From assembly GCF_004359505.1 (NCBI RefSeq), contig NZ_SCWE01000003.1, positions 153,527 through 217,526 of the forward strand: 64,000 nt of DNA, read 5' to 3'. Positions 53,622 to 63,991 of the stretch are shown in pieces. A model generated the notes under the pieces. That model was not told where the DNA came from and ran no database searches. It saw nothing but the letters and a program-made list of their open reading frames with translations. Position 1 is the first letter of the stretch. The number at the start of each line of letters is the position of its first letter. The stretch is from Macrococcus hajekii (GTDB lineage Bacteria; Bacillota; Bacilli; Staphylococcales; Staphylococcaceae). A program made the translations under genes and the position numbers.

Positions 53622-55586
53622 ATGCAAATCAGTCATCGTGAGAAAAAAATCATCGAGTCGCTGCTTAAAAATCCTCGCTCCTTTCTGTCTATTCATCAGA
53701 TTGCTCAGAATTTAGGTGTTTCCAGTCGTACCGTTCACCGCGAACTGAAGTTTGTCGAGGAGACACTCAGTAAAATGAACCTGACGCTTGAAAGACAGAC
53801 TGGAAAAGGTCTGAGGATGACTGGCAGTGATATTGATTTTGCTTTACTGAGTGAACAGCTTGAAATGTCTACTGTCCTTGATCTCTCTGTTGAAGAGCGT
53901 AAAGTCATTATTCTGTATACGCTGATTAAAGCGAAGGATCCTGTCAAAATATATAGTCTCGCCAGTGAAATCGGTATCTCAATCAACAAGCTGTCCAAGG
54001 AACTTGAAAATCTGGAGAGTGATCTCAGTCGTCAGCGTCTGACGTTACAGAAAAAACGCGGAGAAGGATTACAGCTATTAGGCGATGAACTGAACAAGCG
54101 TCAGCTGCTCGCTGATATTATGCTTGAAAAGCTCGATTCTACTAGTGTCTACTCTGTCATTGAAGATCATTTTGTATATCAGACATTGAACGATACAAAT
54201 CTTAAAGACCTGGTCGATATGGATCAGATCTTCAGTGTAGAGCGTCTTCTGATGGATGAATTATCTGAACTGCCGTACGTCTTACTGGAAACCGCTTATC
54301 TGACATTAACCATTCATATCGTGCTGGCTATTGAGCGAATTCGTAATGATGAACAAGTTTCCATTGCAGATGATATCATTCAGTCCTTAAGCGTTACTCC
54401 CGAGTTTAAAGTCGCTGAACGATTGGCCGATTCTCTATCGGAGGCTTATCAGATTAATTTCGACAAGGAAGAAGTCATTTTTATCACCATGCACTTGCGA
54501 GGTGCTAAACGCAGAATATCAGAAAGTGAAGTCACTGTTGATATCTCTCAAAAAACAGATCAGCTGATTAACGAAGTCTCTTCTCTCACTCATCATGACT
54601 TTACAGACAATCATACTTTAAGAGAAGGACTTCTGCTCCATCTTGTTCCTGCATTAAATCGTATTTCCGGGGGAATAGATACTTATAATCCACTGACTAC
54701 CATGATCAAAGAGGATTATAAAAGGCTCTTCCAGGCTGTCCATTCAGCTCTCGAATCTGTATTTCCAGATGCCTTTTTCCCTGATAATGAAATTGCTTTT
54801 ATTGTTCTTCACTTTGGTGGTGCCATGAAACATAGCAGTTCAAGTGTGCTGATTGTCTGTACGAGCGGGTTCGGTACAAGCCGCATTCTCTCAAAACTGA
54901 TTGAAGAGCAGTTCCCATCCGTCCATGTATCAAAACTCGCTTCAGTCAGCGACTTGAAAGCGCTCGACCTAACAGCATATGACTATATCATCTCTACTGT
55001 CGGTCTCGATATCAACCAGCCCTACACAGTTGTCAATCCGTTGTTACCGGAAAGTGATCAGCAGTTGCTGCAGCAGGTGTTCAGTAGACCTATATTGTCT
55101 CAAGTGCAAACTGCTAAAGTGAATGTGTATAATGAAGTCGTGCCATACGTCATTGGGGCACATCAAATCCTCAGCTCTGTTCATTTCAGAACGCTGACTA
55201 TAGACAACTGGCCAGCCCTCCTTCAAACGTATAAAGTGGCTGATGAACTATCGGAGCGTGAGAAAGTACAAGGATTTGCTATTACCGGTTATCCAGTTGC
55301 CCTTCCTCATATCGTCCATGCTGATATAGACTTACCAATTATTGAATTTGTGACATTAACATCTCCCGTTAATATGAAAAATATGGATGACGCGGTGCAG
55401 CAGGTTCAATATCTTCTTATCATGCTGCTTCCTGAAAAAACACTTGTACGTCCGTTTGTCAGTGAATTAAGTGTTTTACTCATGACTTATCTGGATATAC
55501 CTGACAAAATTTTTAATGATAAAGATTTTGTCATACAATATATGCAACAAACGCTGATCAAACAAATCAGTGAAAAAATCTATTAA
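53622..55586 (+). CDS. mtlR: Mannitol operon activator, PRD-containing
   Basis: 654 residues: two HTH units at the N-terminus ([18 protein letters not shown]), PRD1 and PRD2 (helical His-containing domains to about 400), an EIIB-like domain ([16 protein letters not shown], Cys413) and a C-terminal EIIA-like domain ([15 protein letters not shown], His563). Phosphorylation of these domains by the PTS tunes mtl transcription. The ATG at 53622 follows GGAAGGGAG with good spacing; the GTG two codons earlier is too close. It lies between mtlA and mtlF, as in staphylococci. Confidence 0.95.
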   Translation: MQISHREKKIIESLLKNPRSFLSIHQIAQNLGVSSRTVHRELKFVEETLSKMNLTLERQTGKGLRMTGSDIDFALLSEQLEMSTVLDLSVEERKVIILYTLIKAKDPVKIYSLASEIGISINKLSKELENLESDLSRQRLTLQKKRGEGLQLLGDELNKRQLLADIMLEKLDSTSVYSVIEDHFVYQTLNDTNLKDLVDMDQIFSVERLLMDELSELPYVLLETAYLTLTIHIVLAIERIRNDEQVSIADDIIQSLSVTPEFKVAERLADSLSEAYQINFDKEEVIFITMHLRGAKRRISESEVTVDISQKTDQLINEVSSLTHHDFTDNHTLREGLLLHLVPALNRISGGIDTYNPLTTMIKEDYKRLFQAVHSALESVFPDAFFPDNEIAFIVLHFGGAMKHSSSSVLIVCTSGFGTSRILSKLIEEQFPSVHVSKLASVSDLKALDLTAYDYIISTVGLDINQPYTVVNPLLPESDQQLLQQVFSRPILSQVQTAKVNVYNEVVPYVIGAHQILSSVHFRTLTIDNWPALLQTYKVADELSEREKVQGFAITGYPVALPHIVHADIDLPIIEFVTLTSPVNMKNMDDAVQQVQYLLIMLLPEKTLVRPFVSELSVLLMTYLDIPDKIFNDKDFVIQYMQQTLIKQISEKIY

Positions 55587-55602
55587 ATGGAGTGAATCAA
55601 AC

Positions 55603-56037
55603 ATGTCAAACTTAATCCCAACAGAAAATATTTTAGTAAACCAGCAATTCGCAACAAAAGAAGAAGCGATTGAAGCAGCAGGTCAGAAATTAGTTGATGC
55701 AGGTGCTGTTAATCCCGGCTACATTCAAGCGATGAAAGAACGTGAAGCAATCGTTTCCACTTACATGGGTAACTTCCTTGCTATTCCACATGGTACAGAT
55801 GATGCAAAGGCAGAAGTCATCCAATCAGGTATCACTTTATTACAAGCACCTGATGGTATTGACTGGGATGGCAATGTCGTTAAAGTCATTGTCGGTATTG
55901 CTGGTAAAGACGGCGAGCATTTAGACTTATTATCACAGATTGCGATCGTTTTCTCTGAAGAAGAGAACGTAGACCGTGTTGTCAATGCGCAGTCTGCTGA
56001 AGAAATCAATGCAATCTTCGGGGAGGTTGAACTATAA
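55603..56037 (+). CDS. mtlF: PTS mannitol EIIA component
   Basis: 144 residues from [20 protein letters not shown] (GGAGTGA upstream). The EIIA active site is [10 protein letters not shown] with His63, which takes phosphate from HPr. Length is normal. A longer frame upstream overlaps the mtlR end and is not used. It overlaps mtlD by one base (TAATG), so translation is coupled. Confidence 0.95.
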   Translation: MSNLIPTENILVNQQFATKEEAIEAAGQKLVDAGAVNPGYIQAMKEREAIVSTYMGNFLAIPHGTDDAKAEVIQSGITLLQAPDGIDWDGNVVKVIVGIAGKDGEHLDLLSQIAIVFSEEENVDRVVNAQSAEEINAIFGEVEL

Positions 56038-57146
56038 TGAAAGCCGTTCATTTCGGTGCCGGCAATATCGGTCGTGGCTTTATCGGTAAAGTACTTTATG
56101 ACAACCACTATGACATCACGTTTGCTGATGTCAGTGCTCAAATTATCTCGCTCATCAACCAGGAAGGTGCCTATGATGTTATCATCGCTGAAGAAGCTAA
56201 AACACGTCAGCATGTTGAAGATGTAAAAGGTATTCATAGTGTCGAGCAGCTTGAAGCGCTGGAACAGGCAATGATGGAAGCCGACTTAATCACAACAGCG
56301 GTCGGTGTTAACATTTTACCGATCATCGGTAAATCAATCGCTTCTGCCCTCGCTAAACGCGATGCATCGCATCCAGTGAATGTCGTAGCCTGTGAAAATG
56401 CAATTATGGCGACTGACCAGCTGAAAAAAGCAATCGTTGAAGAAGTTGGAGAATTAGGCGAACATGTCCATTTCCCTAACTCAGCAGTTGACCGTATTGT
56501 ACCGATCCAGAAGCAGCAGAACCCACTTGACGTTATGGTTGAGCCATTCTTTGAATGGGTGGTTGAAAAAGATGCATGGCATGGCAAACAACTTGAAGGT
56601 GTTAAATATGTCAGTGACCTGCATCCGTTTATCGAACGCAAACTTTTAACAGTTAACACAGGCCATGCATTTATCGCTTACTTCGGTAAATACAAAGGTT
56701 ACTCAACAGTAGACGAAGCGATGAAAGATGCTGAAGTCGTTGAACAGTTACGCCAGGTACTCAGTGAAACGAGCGACTATCTGACAAGTAAATATGACTT
56801 CACGCAGGAAGAACAAGCGGCTTACGTTGATAAAATTATCGGTCGCTTCCAGAATCCATATCTATCAGATGATTTAAACCGTGTCGGTCGGTCCCCTCTA
56901 CGTAAAATCAGTCCGGAAGACCGTATTATTAAACCTCTGAACTACCTTGCAGCAGAAGGAAAACCTCATGAAGGCCTTGTCAATATGGCTGCATACTTAT
57001 TGCGTTATAATGACGAACATGATCCAGAAGCAGTAAACAAAGATAACTACATTCAGGAACATGGTGCCCAAGCATTCCTTACTGAATATGCAAAAATAGA
57101 TGAAGCATTAAGTAAAGAAATCACTGATAAATATCAGGCATTATAA
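56037..57146 (+). CDS. mtlD: Mannitol-1-phosphate 5-dehydrogenase
   Basis: 369 residues with the NAD motif [18 protein letters not shown] at the start and the NCENAI-type catalytic stretch ([15 protein letters not shown], and [19 protein letters not shown]). It oxidises mannitol-1-phosphate to fructose-6-phosphate with NAD+, linking mannitol to glycolysis and to GlmS. Last gene of the operon, followed by a strong terminator. Confidence 0.97.
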   Translation: MKAVHFGAGNIGRGFIGKVLYDNHYDITFADVSAQIISLINQEGAYDVIIAEEAKTRQHVEDVKGIHSVEQLEALEQAMMEADLITTAVGVNILPIIGKSIASALAKRDASHPVNVVACENAIMATDQLKKAIVEEVGELGEHVHFPNSAVDRIVPIQKQQNPLDVMVEPFFEWVVEKDAWHGKQLEGVKYVSDLHPFIERKLLTVNTGHAFIAYFGKYKGYSTVDEAMKDAEVVEQLRQVLSETSDYLTSKYDFTQEEQAAYVDKIIGRFQNPYLSDDLNRVGRSPLRKISPEDRIIKPLNYLAAEGKPHEGLVNMAAYLLRYNDEHDPEAVNKDNYIQEHGAQAFLTEYAKIDEALSKEITDKYQAL

Positions 57147-57147
57147 T

Positions 57148-57183
57148 AAAAAAGCAGTGAGATTCACGATCTCACTGCTTTTT
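57148..57183 (+). terminator. Bidirectional terminator of the mtl operon and glmM
   Basis: AAAAAGCAGTGAGAT pairs with ATCTCACTGCTTTTT across TCACG. Confidence 0.9.
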
Positions 57184-57190
57184 GTATTCA

Positions 57191-58537
57191 TTATAATCCC
57201 ATTTTCTCCTGCACAACATCCGCAATGCTATGAACGAAGCGTTCTGCATCCTCTTCTGTTTTCGCTTCAACCATAACACGTACGAGTGGCTCTGTACCTG
57301 ATGGACGAACAAGTACACGGCCTTCACCGTTCATCTCTTCCTCCACTGCTTTAATAGCCTGTGCCACATCTGTATTTTCTTCTACTGCATGTTTATCAGT
57401 TACACGAATATTGACTAATCGCTGTGGATATTTCGTCATCTGTCCAGCGAGTTCGCTTAATGTCTGACCTGATTCTTTAATAATAGAAGCTAACTGAACA
57501 CCTGTCAGCAGTCCATCACCTGTCGTATTATGATCCATCATAACGATATGACCTGATTGTTCACCGCCAAGGTTATAGCTCCCACGTCGCATTTCTTCAA
57601 CTACGTAGCGGTCACCGACTTTAGTTTTATTACTGTCAATATCGAATGTTTCTAATGCTTTGTAGAAACCAAGGTTACTCATAACGGTAGATACAACCAT
57701 ATTGTCTTTCAGTTCACCACGTTTACTCATCGCTTGAGCGAGGATGAACATAATCTGGTCGCCGTCCACAATCTGACCTTTCTCGTCTACCGCAATGATA
57801 CGGTCGCCATCACCATCGAATGCGAGACCGAAGTCACTACCGCTTTCAACGACCAATTCTGCCAATGCTTCTGGATGAGTAGAACCTACTCCGTCATTAA
57901 TATTATTACCGTCCGGGCTACATCCCATGGTCACTGTATCTGCTTCTAAATCACCGAAAAGATAAGGTGCGAGTGAATGCGTAGAGCCATGAGCGCCGTC
58001 CAGTGCTATCTTCAGTCCTTCTAAGTCCCCGTCAATCGTTGACTTCAGGAAGCTTAAATAACGCTGACCACCTTCAAAGTAATCTGAAGTGTGTCCTAAA
58101 TCTACACCTGTCGGACGAGGTACTGTATCTTCTTCCGCGTCGATAAGCGCTTCAATCTCCGCTTCCTGATCATCTGTCAATTTGAAACCATCTGCACCGA
58201 AGAACTTAATACCATTATCCTGAACTGGGTTATGACTGGCAGAGATCATTACACCTGCCTGCGCTTCCAGTTCCCGTGTTAAATATGAAACACCCGGTGT
58301 TGAGATCACACCGAGACGCATTACTTCTGCACCTGTTGATAGCAGACCTGCTACAAGCGCTGATTCAAGCATCTCTCCAGAGACACGTGTATCGCGTCCA
58401 ACAAGTACAGTCGGTTTACCATGTTCTCCGTGTGCGAGTACGTAACCGCCGAAACGTCCTAATTTAAATGCAAATTCCGGCGTCAGTTCACTGTTCGCGA
58501 CACCTCGTACACCATCAGTTCCAAAATATTTACCCAT
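57191..58537 (-). CDS. glmM: Phosphoglucosamine mutase
   Basis: 448 residues with the phosphoserine loop [18 protein letters not shown], the metal loop [13 protein letters not shown] and the substrate loop [25 protein letters not shown] is the phosphate-binding tail. It converts glucosamine-6-phosphate to glucosamine-1-phosphate. It is third in the dacA-cdaR-glmM operon, 22 bases after cdaR. Confidence 0.97.
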   Translation of the reverse strand: MGKYFGTDGVRGVANSELTPEFAFKLGRFGGYVLAHGEHGKPTVLVGRDTRVSGEMLESALVAGLLSTGAEVMRLGVISTPGVSYLTRELEAQAGVMISASHNPVQDNGIKFFGADGFKLTDDQEAEIEALIDAEEDTVPRPTGVDLGHTSDYFEGGQRYLSFLKSTIDGDLEGLKIALDGAHGSTHSLAPYLFGDLEADTVTMGCSPDGNNINDGVGSTHPEALAELVVESGSDFGLAFDGDGDRIIAVDEKGQIVDGDQIMFILAQAMSKRGELKDNMVVSTVMSNLGFYKALETFDIDSNKTKVGDRYVVEEMRRGSYNLGGEQSGHIVMMDHNTTGDGLLTGVQLASIIKESGQTLSELAGQMTKYPQRLVNIRVTDKHAVEENTDVAQAIKAVEEEMNGEGRVLVRPSGTEPLVRVMVEAKTEEDAERFVHSIADVVQEKMGL

Positions 58538-58559
58538 AATATAATAACTCCTCTATTTC

Positions 58560-59495
58560 TTATTTTTTAGATACATCAACTTTAACGGTCACTTTATCTG
58601 GATCTACTTTAGAGACATCACCGGGTAGCGGAATCTGCTTATCAAGTGTAGTATCTGTAGTGATTGTATCCAGATTAATCGCAATTTCAATATCACCAAT
58701 GCCATCCAGTACAGATCGTTTGCCTTGTAGTTTAGCTTCTTCAACTGATAATGTAATACCCTCGAGCTTAAGATCTGCCGGCAATGTACCTGTCGTTACT
58801 GGCACAAGCTTAACAAACTTAAAGGACGGCTGTACTTCCATCATCACTTTTACTTTAGCCGGTTTAACAGTCACATCCAGCTTATTAAGATTGTTATCAA
58901 AAACTCCAACTTCTGCTTCTTCAGTCGTTGATTCGGATAGCTTCGTGTTGTCATTCAATGTTGCTTTCACATAGGCTACTTTCGCAATTTCATCGCTACT
59001 ACCTGTGATAGTGACCTGCGTCGGATCAACTTTTTTCTCTATCAGTTCATACCCTGTAGCCAGTCTACCTGGATTCACTTCCGCTTCAACAGTATTAGTG
59101 ACGCTCACCTTCTCAGCCAGCGTGATGTTCGCAGTCTCGGGTATCACTTCATAGTCAAGCTTATCAGAAAGACCTTCCACTTTGAATTTCTTCTTATGGT
59201 CACCTACTAAGTCACGCGACAGATCCAGCTTAACATTGAAATCCTGCATGCTCTCAGCTGTCTTCACTATCGCTTGAGGCCCTGCAATCTTCACGTCAAC
59301 CGTTTGCGGTGCTCCTGACAAATAAAGATTAGTCTTATCGTAAACTGTTTCAACTGGTACATCACGAATGATGACTGAATCCTCTTGACTCAGTTGTTCC
59401 TGTGACACTACATTAAAGATATCATTGACTGATAGAAAAAGGACAAGTGCCAGGACAAATGAGATGATTCTCAGTCCCCATTTAGACTCCAACAT
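58560..59495 (-). CDS. cdaR: CdaR (YbbR-domain) regulator of diadenylate cyclase
   Basis: 311 residues from MLESKWGLRIISFVLALVL (GGTGGAG upstream). An N-terminal membrane anchor is followed by repeated YbbR domains, each with VETVYDKTNLYLSGAPQTV-like and VTITGSSDEIAKV-like strands. CdaR sits outside the membrane and modulates CdaA/DacA. It overlaps dacA by about 14 bases, so translation is coupled. Length is normal. Confidence 0.93.
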   Translation of the reverse strand: MLESKWGLRIISFVLALVLFLSVNDIFNVVSQEQLSQEDSVIIRDVPVETVYDKTNLYLSGAPQTVDVKIAGPQAIVKTAESMQDFNVKLDLSRDLVGDHKKKFKVEGLSDKLDYEVIPETANITLAEKVSVTNTVEAEVNPGRLATGYELIEKKVDPTQVTITGSSDEIAKVAYVKATLNDNTKLSESTTEEAEVGVFDNNLNKLDVTVKPAKVKVMMEVQPSFKFVKLVPVTTGTLPADLKLEGITLSVEEAKLQGKRSVLDGIGDIEIAINLDTITTDTTLDKQIPLPGDVSKVDPDKVTVKVDVSKK

Positions 59496-60300
59496 TGTCA
59501 TCTCCACCTTTCTTATCCAGGTGTGAACTGAACCAGTGCTCCGTCAGAAGTGCTTCAAATACTTCGAGCGAGACTTCTTTACGCAGTCTGCCGTTATAAG
59601 TGACGGAAATCGCACCTGTTTCTTCTGACACTACAATTGTGAAGGCATCAGAGACTTCCGATATACCGACAGCAGCACGGTGTCTTGTTCCAAGACTCTT
59701 CTGTATTTTAGCAGAGTCTGATAAGGGTAGATAACTCGCTGCAGTGGCTATTTTATCACCCTGTATAATCATCGCTCCGTCATGCAGAGGTGTGTTCGGA
59801 ATAAAAATATTAATCAGCAGTTCTGATGAAATATTTGCATAAATAGGAATACCTGTTTCAATATAATCCTGTAATCCTGTTGATTTCTCAATGACAATTA
59901 ATGCACCAATTCTTCGTTTTGCCATATACTGTACAGATTTAACCATATCTTCTGTCAGTTTTTTCTGATTGATGTTATGTGTTGAACTTCGTTTGAATAG
60001 ACTACCTCGCCCTAACTGCTCCAGTGCTCTTCTAAGCTCCGGCTGGAATATGACAATAACAGCAAGAAAACCCCATTCAAGAACGAAATCAAATAATCGC
60101 GTTGTCGTCGTCAATCCTAGCAACTGACTGACATACTTACCGATTAAAATGAACAGAACTCCTTTAAGTAACTGTATCGCTTTAGTGCCCTTAATCGCAT
60201 TGATGATTAGATATAGGACATACCAGACAATTAACAGGTCGAGGATGCCAATGATGACTTTAAGGCCATTCAAATTGCCTAATGAATCAAAAAACTGCAT
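59482..60300 (-). CDS. dacA: Diadenylate cyclase CdaA/DacA
   Basis: 272 residues: three membrane segments in the first ~90 residues and a cytosolic DAC domain with DGA at 174-176 (PLHDGAMIIQGD) and RHR at 206-208 (LGTRHRAAVGISE), the catalytic motifs. It makes c-di-AMP from two ATP. First gene of the dacA-cdaR-glmM operon; the HTH-TPR gene ends 31 bases upstream in the same direction. Confidence 0.96.
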   Translation of the reverse strand: MQFFDSLGNLNGLKVIIGILDLLIVWYVLYLIINAIKGTKAIQLLKGVLFILIGKYVSQLLGLTTTTRLFDFVLEWGFLAVIVIFQPELRRALEQLGRGSLFKRSSTHNINQKKLTEDMVKSVQYMAKRRIGALIVIEKSTGLQDYIETGIPIYANISSELLINIFIPNTPLHDGAMIIQGDKIATAASYLPLSDSAKIQKSLGTRHRAAVGISEVSDAFTIVVSEETGAISVTYNGRLRKEVSLEVFEALLTEHWFSSHLDKKGGDDNVGV

Positions 60301-60331
60301 TGCATCTCCTCCATGCTCAAACTCTTCCCTA

Positions 60332-61612
60332 TTATATCATGTCCGTTACAAGTTCATCATAGAACTGCACACTTTTTTCATAATATTCTAAGGATTTATC
60401 AATCTTACCGATTTTACGGAAAAGGTCAGCTATCTTCGGATAGAGTCTCGCCTTATATAACTGCTCATCCTTCGTCTCGATAGACTTCTTATAATAATCG
60501 ACTGCCTTTTCCATATGACCTTCGAGCATCAAAATATCTCCCATCAACTCGTAGCCGAATCCCTGAATACCTTCATTCTCAATTTCCAGGTTCTTTTCAA
60601 CAAGTTTTTTAGCTGCTTCAATATCACCTCGGATAGCGAGCACTTGACCGTATCGCAGTTCAACTGTTGATTTAAAAGGGACATTTAACTGATATTCATT
60701 TAATATGTCCATTGCCTCTTTCAGTATTTCATACGCTTCTTCATACTGCTTCGTCTTGATATGTAGAATACCTAAATTCGTCTTTAATCCTGTCCGGTCC
60801 ATCGGGTCTTCATCAATCTCCGCATATTGAATCGCGCGTTTAATATGTTTCTCAGCTTCCGCGTAATTTCTGATGCCATAAAAGGCTTTAAAAAGTGAGT
60901 TTTCAATATCCATACCCCTATGATGTATATTGAGCTTCTTATTCAAGAGTAGTGCATCCCTGTTAAAGTTAATAGAGACATAGCTCTCACCCATCTGACG
61001 ATAAAATTCACCTAAATAATAGAGAATCGAAACACGCAGTGTATTAGAAACATTCTCATAGATAGTCACATTGTTCGCTTTAGTCAGTTGCTGAATGGCT
61101 TCATTTGTATGATAGTTTTCATATTCGATACGTGATAATAGAATTAAGCAGCGCAAATAGAGATTAACTTCCTTTATGCCTTCAACAATTTCAATAGCCT
61201 TATCAATCTGCTGACGTGCTGAATTGAAATCTTCTTTATTGAAATAGTAACTGGCTCTGACCCAGTAAGTTGCTCCGCGTTCATATTCAGTGATGCTATC
61301 CAATGTCTGATAGTCTTTATTGATAAACTCATCTAACTTTGAAAAATCATTGGTTTTTACATTGTTTTCAGCCCATTTGATTTCTTTTTTTATATCCAGC
61401 AGACTCAAATTACGTCCAGATGCTGTCGTAGTGAAATCATCGAGCGTACAATTGAGTTTTTCACTTAATTTTTTCAGTACATTGGTTGAAGGATGAACGG
61501 TATTCTTTTCAATAAGACTCAAGTAAGTCCTTGAAATAATGCCATCTGCTAATTCTTGCTGTGTCATATTTGCTGCATTTCTTAATTCTTTTACACGTTG
61601 ACCTACCATCAT
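60332..61612 (-). CDS. Xre-type HTH regulator with C-terminal TPR array (RRNPP-like)
   Basis: 426 residues: an N-terminal Cro/C1 HTH (RVKELRNAANMTQQELADGI, RTYLSLIEKNTVHPS) and about nine helical TPR units, several recognisable (EEAYEILKEAMDILNEYQ, EKAVDYYKKSIETKDEQLYK). This layout is that of RRNPP regulators, which sense small peptides or act in stress control. No candidate pheromone gene of the usual form lies next to it. It may be cotranscribed with dacA (31-base gap, no terminator seen). Confidence 0.85.
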   Translation of the reverse strand: MMVGQRVKELRNAANMTQQELADGIISRTYLSLIEKNTVHPSTNVLKKLSEKLNCTLDDFTTTASGRNLSLLDIKKEIKWAENNVKTNDFSKLDEFINKDYQTLDSITEYERGATYWVRASYYFNKEDFNSARQQIDKAIEIVEGIKEVNLYLRCLILLSRIEYENYHTNEAIQQLTKANNVTIYENVSNTLRVSILYYLGEFYRQMGESYVSINFNRDALLLNKKLNIHHRGMDIENSLFKAFYGIRNYAEAEKHIKRAIQYAEIDEDPMDRTGLKTNLGILHIKTKQYEEAYEILKEAMDILNEYQLNVPFKSTVELRYGQVLAIRGDIEAAKKLVEKNLEIENEGIQGFGYELMGDILMLEGHMEKAVDYYKKSIETKDEQLYKARLYPKIADLFRKIGKIDKSLEYYEKSVQFYDELVTDMI

Positions 61613-61795
61613 GGAACCTCCCTTTTTGTTTATTATATAATATTTAACATAAAAAGTTTATACCTCATTTTTTAATTTTTTGCTAAATTTTAGTTAACTA
61701 TATATAGTGATAAATATATCAATTCGTGTATAAAGTTGACATCTATACTTAAGAGGATAATAATAAAGTAACTATGTATGTAAAAGGAGTCTCGT

Positions 61796-62245
61796 ATGCA
61801 GGATACTATATTGATTGATAACCTTGCACAACTAAAATGTATCAGTGATCCTTTCCGTATTAAATTACTTGAATGTCTCTATGTGATGCCTAAAACAGGA
61901 CAGCAGCTTGCTGATGAACTGGATATTCCTCGTGCTAAGATTCATTATCATCTGCGTGAAATGGAGAAGTATGGTTTTATTGAGATTGTTAAAACCGAAC
62001 AAAAAATTAGTATTATACAGAAATTTTATGCACCGACTGCTTCTGAATTTATTCCTGCACCTTATCTGCTGCAGTTTCATGAAAAATCCTCTGAACATGT
62101 AGAATCTAAAGCTTTAAAGCCATTAAATATTCACATCAATGAGGAAGATTTCCCCCATTTTAAAAAGGAACTTAAAAAGTATTTAAAAAAGGCTTCAGTA
62201 AAATCTGCTGATAGCCAGTATGAAATCCATATTCAACCAGTATGA
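61796..62245 (+). CDS. ArsR-like winged-helix regulator
   Basis: 149 residues with an N-terminal HTH (LKCISDPFRIKLLECLYVMP, QQLADELDIPRAKIHYHLREM) and a C-terminal helical domain ending EIHIQPV. No metal-binding cysteine pair of the ArsR type is present, so the inducer is unknown. AAAGGAG precedes the ATG. The 3' end carries a 22-base tandem duplication that places the stop two codons early. Confidence 0.85.
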   Translation: MQDTILIDNLAQLKCISDPFRIKLLECLYVMPKTGQQLADELDIPRAKIHYHLREMEKYGFIEIVKTEQKISIIQKFYAPTASEFIPAPYLLQFHEKSSEHVESKALKPLNIHINEEDFPHFKKELKKYLKKASVKSADSQYEIHIQPV

Positions 62246-62258
62246 AATCCATATTCAA
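62215..62258 (+). repeat. 22-bp tandem duplication at the 3' end of the ArsR-like gene
   Basis: Two adjacent copies of the unit beginning CCAGTATGAAATCCATATTC span the end of the reading frame. Without the second copy the protein would end two residues later (IQPVNK). Confidence 0.9.
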
Positions 62259-62268
62259 CCGGTAAATA

Positions 62269-62298
62269 AATAAGAGCAGCCTGCAGGCTGCTCTTATT
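62269..62298 (+). terminator. Bidirectional terminator
   Basis: A perfect 15-base-pair inverted repeat AATAAGAGCAGCCTG/CAGGCTGCTCTTATT between converging genes. Confidence 0.9.
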
Positions 62299-62301
62299 TG
62301 T

Positions 62302-63207
62302 TCAGAGAAGTTTATCACCGAAGAACGTAACGAGTAATCCAACCGCTTGATTCGCTGTTTTATTATGCAGATCAATCAAAGGATTAACTTCAACAATTTC
62401 CATTGATGTGATACGTTCTGAATCATGCAGCATTTCAAGCGCAAGATGACTTTCACGATATGAGATACCACCAGGCACTGTTGTTCCTGTTCCGGGTGTT
62501 TCGAGAGGATCTAGAGCATCAACATCCAGCGACAGGTGAATGCCGTCAGTATTCTTTAAATGAGCAAGGGTTTCCTCAATCACTCGTGCCATGCCTAAAC
62601 GGTCGATATCTGACATAGTGTATGTTTTAATGCCTACTTCTTTAATATAGGCTTTTTCGCCTTCGTCAAGATCGCGCATACCAATGAGGACAATGTTTTC
62701 TACTTTTACTTTTTCCTTATAGCCACCGATATTTACTAAATCCGGATGACCATCCCCAATTAATGCACGCAGAGGCATACCATGAATATTGCCTGATGGA
62801 GAAGAGTCCGCTATATTTAAATCACCATGCGCATCATACCAGATGACACCTAGATTATCATAATGTTTTTTAACTCCTGAAATCGTGCCCATTGCAATAG
62901 AATGATCACCACCGATAACAAGTGGATATTTACCTGCTGCAATAGTGGCATCTACTTCTGAACAAAGTGTCTCACAAAATTCAACGACCTCGGGTAAATT
63001 ACGTAGTCCACCTTCTTGTTCACTTCTATACTTTTTCATATCGATGGCCGGACTTTCGATATTGCCTTTATCTTCAACTACACGTCCTATTGCTTCAAGT
63101 CTTTCGATTAAATCTGCATACCGCATTGCATCAGGCCCCATGTTAACCCCTAATTTACGCTGACCAAATGCACTAGGTGCACCAATGATTTCAATCGTTT
63201 TATTCAC
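62302..63207 (-). CDS. rocF: Arginase
   Basis: 301 residues with the binuclear manganese motifs [24 protein letters not shown] and [18 protein letters not shown]. It splits arginine into ornithine and urea; since ureD is only a stump here, the urea probably leaves the cell. It starts at a GTG after AAGGGG. It sits in the same order relative to dacA as in S. aureus, except that two regulators are inserted between. Confidence 0.96.
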   Translation of the reverse strand: MNKTIEIIGAPSAFGQRKLGVNMGPDAMRYADLIERLEAIGRVVEDKGNIESPAIDMKKYRSEQEGGLRNLPEVVEFCETLCSEVDATIAAGKYPLVIGGDHSIAMGTISGVKKHYDNLGVIWYDAHGDLNIADSSPSGNIHGMPLRALIGDGHPDLVNIGGYKEKVKVENIVLIGMRDLDEGEKAYIKEVGIKTYTMSDIDRLGMARVIEETLAHLKNTDGIHLSLDVDALDPLETPGTGTTVPGGISYRESHLALEMLHDSERITSMEIVEVNPLIDLHNKTANQAVGLLVTFFGDKLL

Positions 63208-63332
63208 TTTACTATCCCCTTTAGTTAAAATAATGAAAACGCTATCAGTATTATTTTAAACGAGTTATTCAATGAATACAATTAAATTATGCAGTCATGT
63301 ATAAAATACTATAATTTTCCATAATAGGATAC

Positions 63333-63362
63333 AAAAAAACCATATCCAATTAGATATGGTTT
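63333..63362 (-). terminator. Terminator of the rRNA/tRNA transcription unit
   Basis: AAACCATATC pairs with GATATGGTTT, followed by a T run on the minus strand, immediately 3' of tRNA-Lys. Confidence 0.87.
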
Positions 63363-63366
63363 TAGA

Positions 63367-63439
63367 TGAGCCATAGAGGATTCGAACCTCTGACCCTTTG
63401 ATTAAAAGTCAAATGCTCTACCAACTGAGCTAATGGCTC
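63367..63439 (-). tRNA. tRNA-Lys (TTT)
   Basis: Cloverleaf with acceptor GAGCCAT/ATGGCTC, anticodon loop CTTTTAA (anticodon TTT) and T-loop TTCGAAT. CCA not encoded. Last tRNA before the terminator. Confidence 0.95.
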
Positions 63440-63442
63440 TAA

Positions 63443-63517
63443 TGGCTGGGGTAGCTGGATTCGAACCAACGAGTGACGGAGTCAAAGTCCGTTGCCTTAC
63501 CGCTTGGCTATACCCCA
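63443..63517 (-). tRNA. tRNA-Gln (TTG)
   Basis: Acceptor TGGGGTA/TACCCCA, anticodon loop CTTTGAC (anticodon TTG), encoded CCA at the 3' end. Confidence 0.95.
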
Positions 63518-63521
63518 AGAA

Positions 63522-63605
63522 TGGTGGAGGGGGGCAGATTCGAACTGCCGAACCCGAAGGAGCGGATTTACAGTCCGCCGCGTTTAGCCACTTCGCTACC
63601 CCTCC
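63522..63605 (-). tRNA. tRNA-Tyr (GTA)
   Basis: Acceptor GGAGGGG, long class II variable arm, anticodon loop CTGTAAA (anticodon GTA), encoded CCA. Confidence 0.95.
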
Positions 63606-63634
63606 AGTTTATATGTATTAACTTAACTTTAAAA

Positions 63635-63710
63635 TGGTGGAGGATGACGGGATCGAACCGCCGACCCTCTGCTTGTAAGGCAGATGCTCTCCCAGCTGAG
63701 CTAATCCTCC
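63635..63710 (-). tRNA. tRNA-Val (TAC)
   Basis: Acceptor GGAGGAT, anticodon loop CTTACAA (anticodon TAC) with the usual U33, encoded CCA. Confidence 0.95.
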
Positions 63711-63714
63711 AATA

Positions 63715-63786
63715 TGACCCCTACGGGATTCGAACCCGTGTTACCGCCGTGAAAGGGCGGTGTCTTAACCGCTTGACCAAGGGGCC
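63715..63786 (-). tRNA. tRNA-Glu (TTC)
   Basis: Acceptor GGCCCCT/AGGGGTC with one G-U pair, anticodon loop CTTTCAC (anticodon TTC), no encoded CCA. Confidence 0.95.
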
Positions 63787-63787
63787 T

Positions 63788-63862
63788 TGGCTCCACAGGT
63801 AGGACTCGAACCTACGACCGATCGGTTAACAGCCGATAGCTCTACCACTGAGCTACTGTGGA
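63788..63862 (-). tRNA. tRNA-Asn (GTT)
   Basis: Acceptor TCCACAG/CTGTGGA, anticodon loop CTGTTAA (anticodon GTT), encoded CCA. First tRNA after 5S rRNA. Confidence 0.95.
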
Positions 63863-63876
63863 TAAATAAAAATATT

Positions 63877-63991
63877 GCCCGGCAACGTCCTACTCTCGCG
63901 GAACGTAAGTCCAACTACCATCGGCGCTAGAGAGCTTAACTTCTGTGTTCGGTATGGGAACAGGTGTGACCTCTCTGCCATCGTCACCAGA
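63877..63991 (-). rRNA. rrf: 5S ribosomal RNA
   Basis: The minus strand shows TCTGGTGACGATGGCAGAGA, then CACACCTGTTCCCATACCGA and GAACACAGAAGTTAAGCTC, the conserved 5S core, ending in a G/C-rich stem. About 115 bases. The 23S and 16S genes should lie beyond the right edge of the window. Confidence 0.95.

Noticed and set aside
61613..61795. Pheromone peptide gene for the HTH-TPR regulator
   Set aside because: The 180-base AT-rich gap holds no short frame with a ribosome site and export signal.
63433..63802. Plus-strand frames across the tRNA cluster
   Set aside because: They are antisense to five tRNA genes and have no coding signature of their own.
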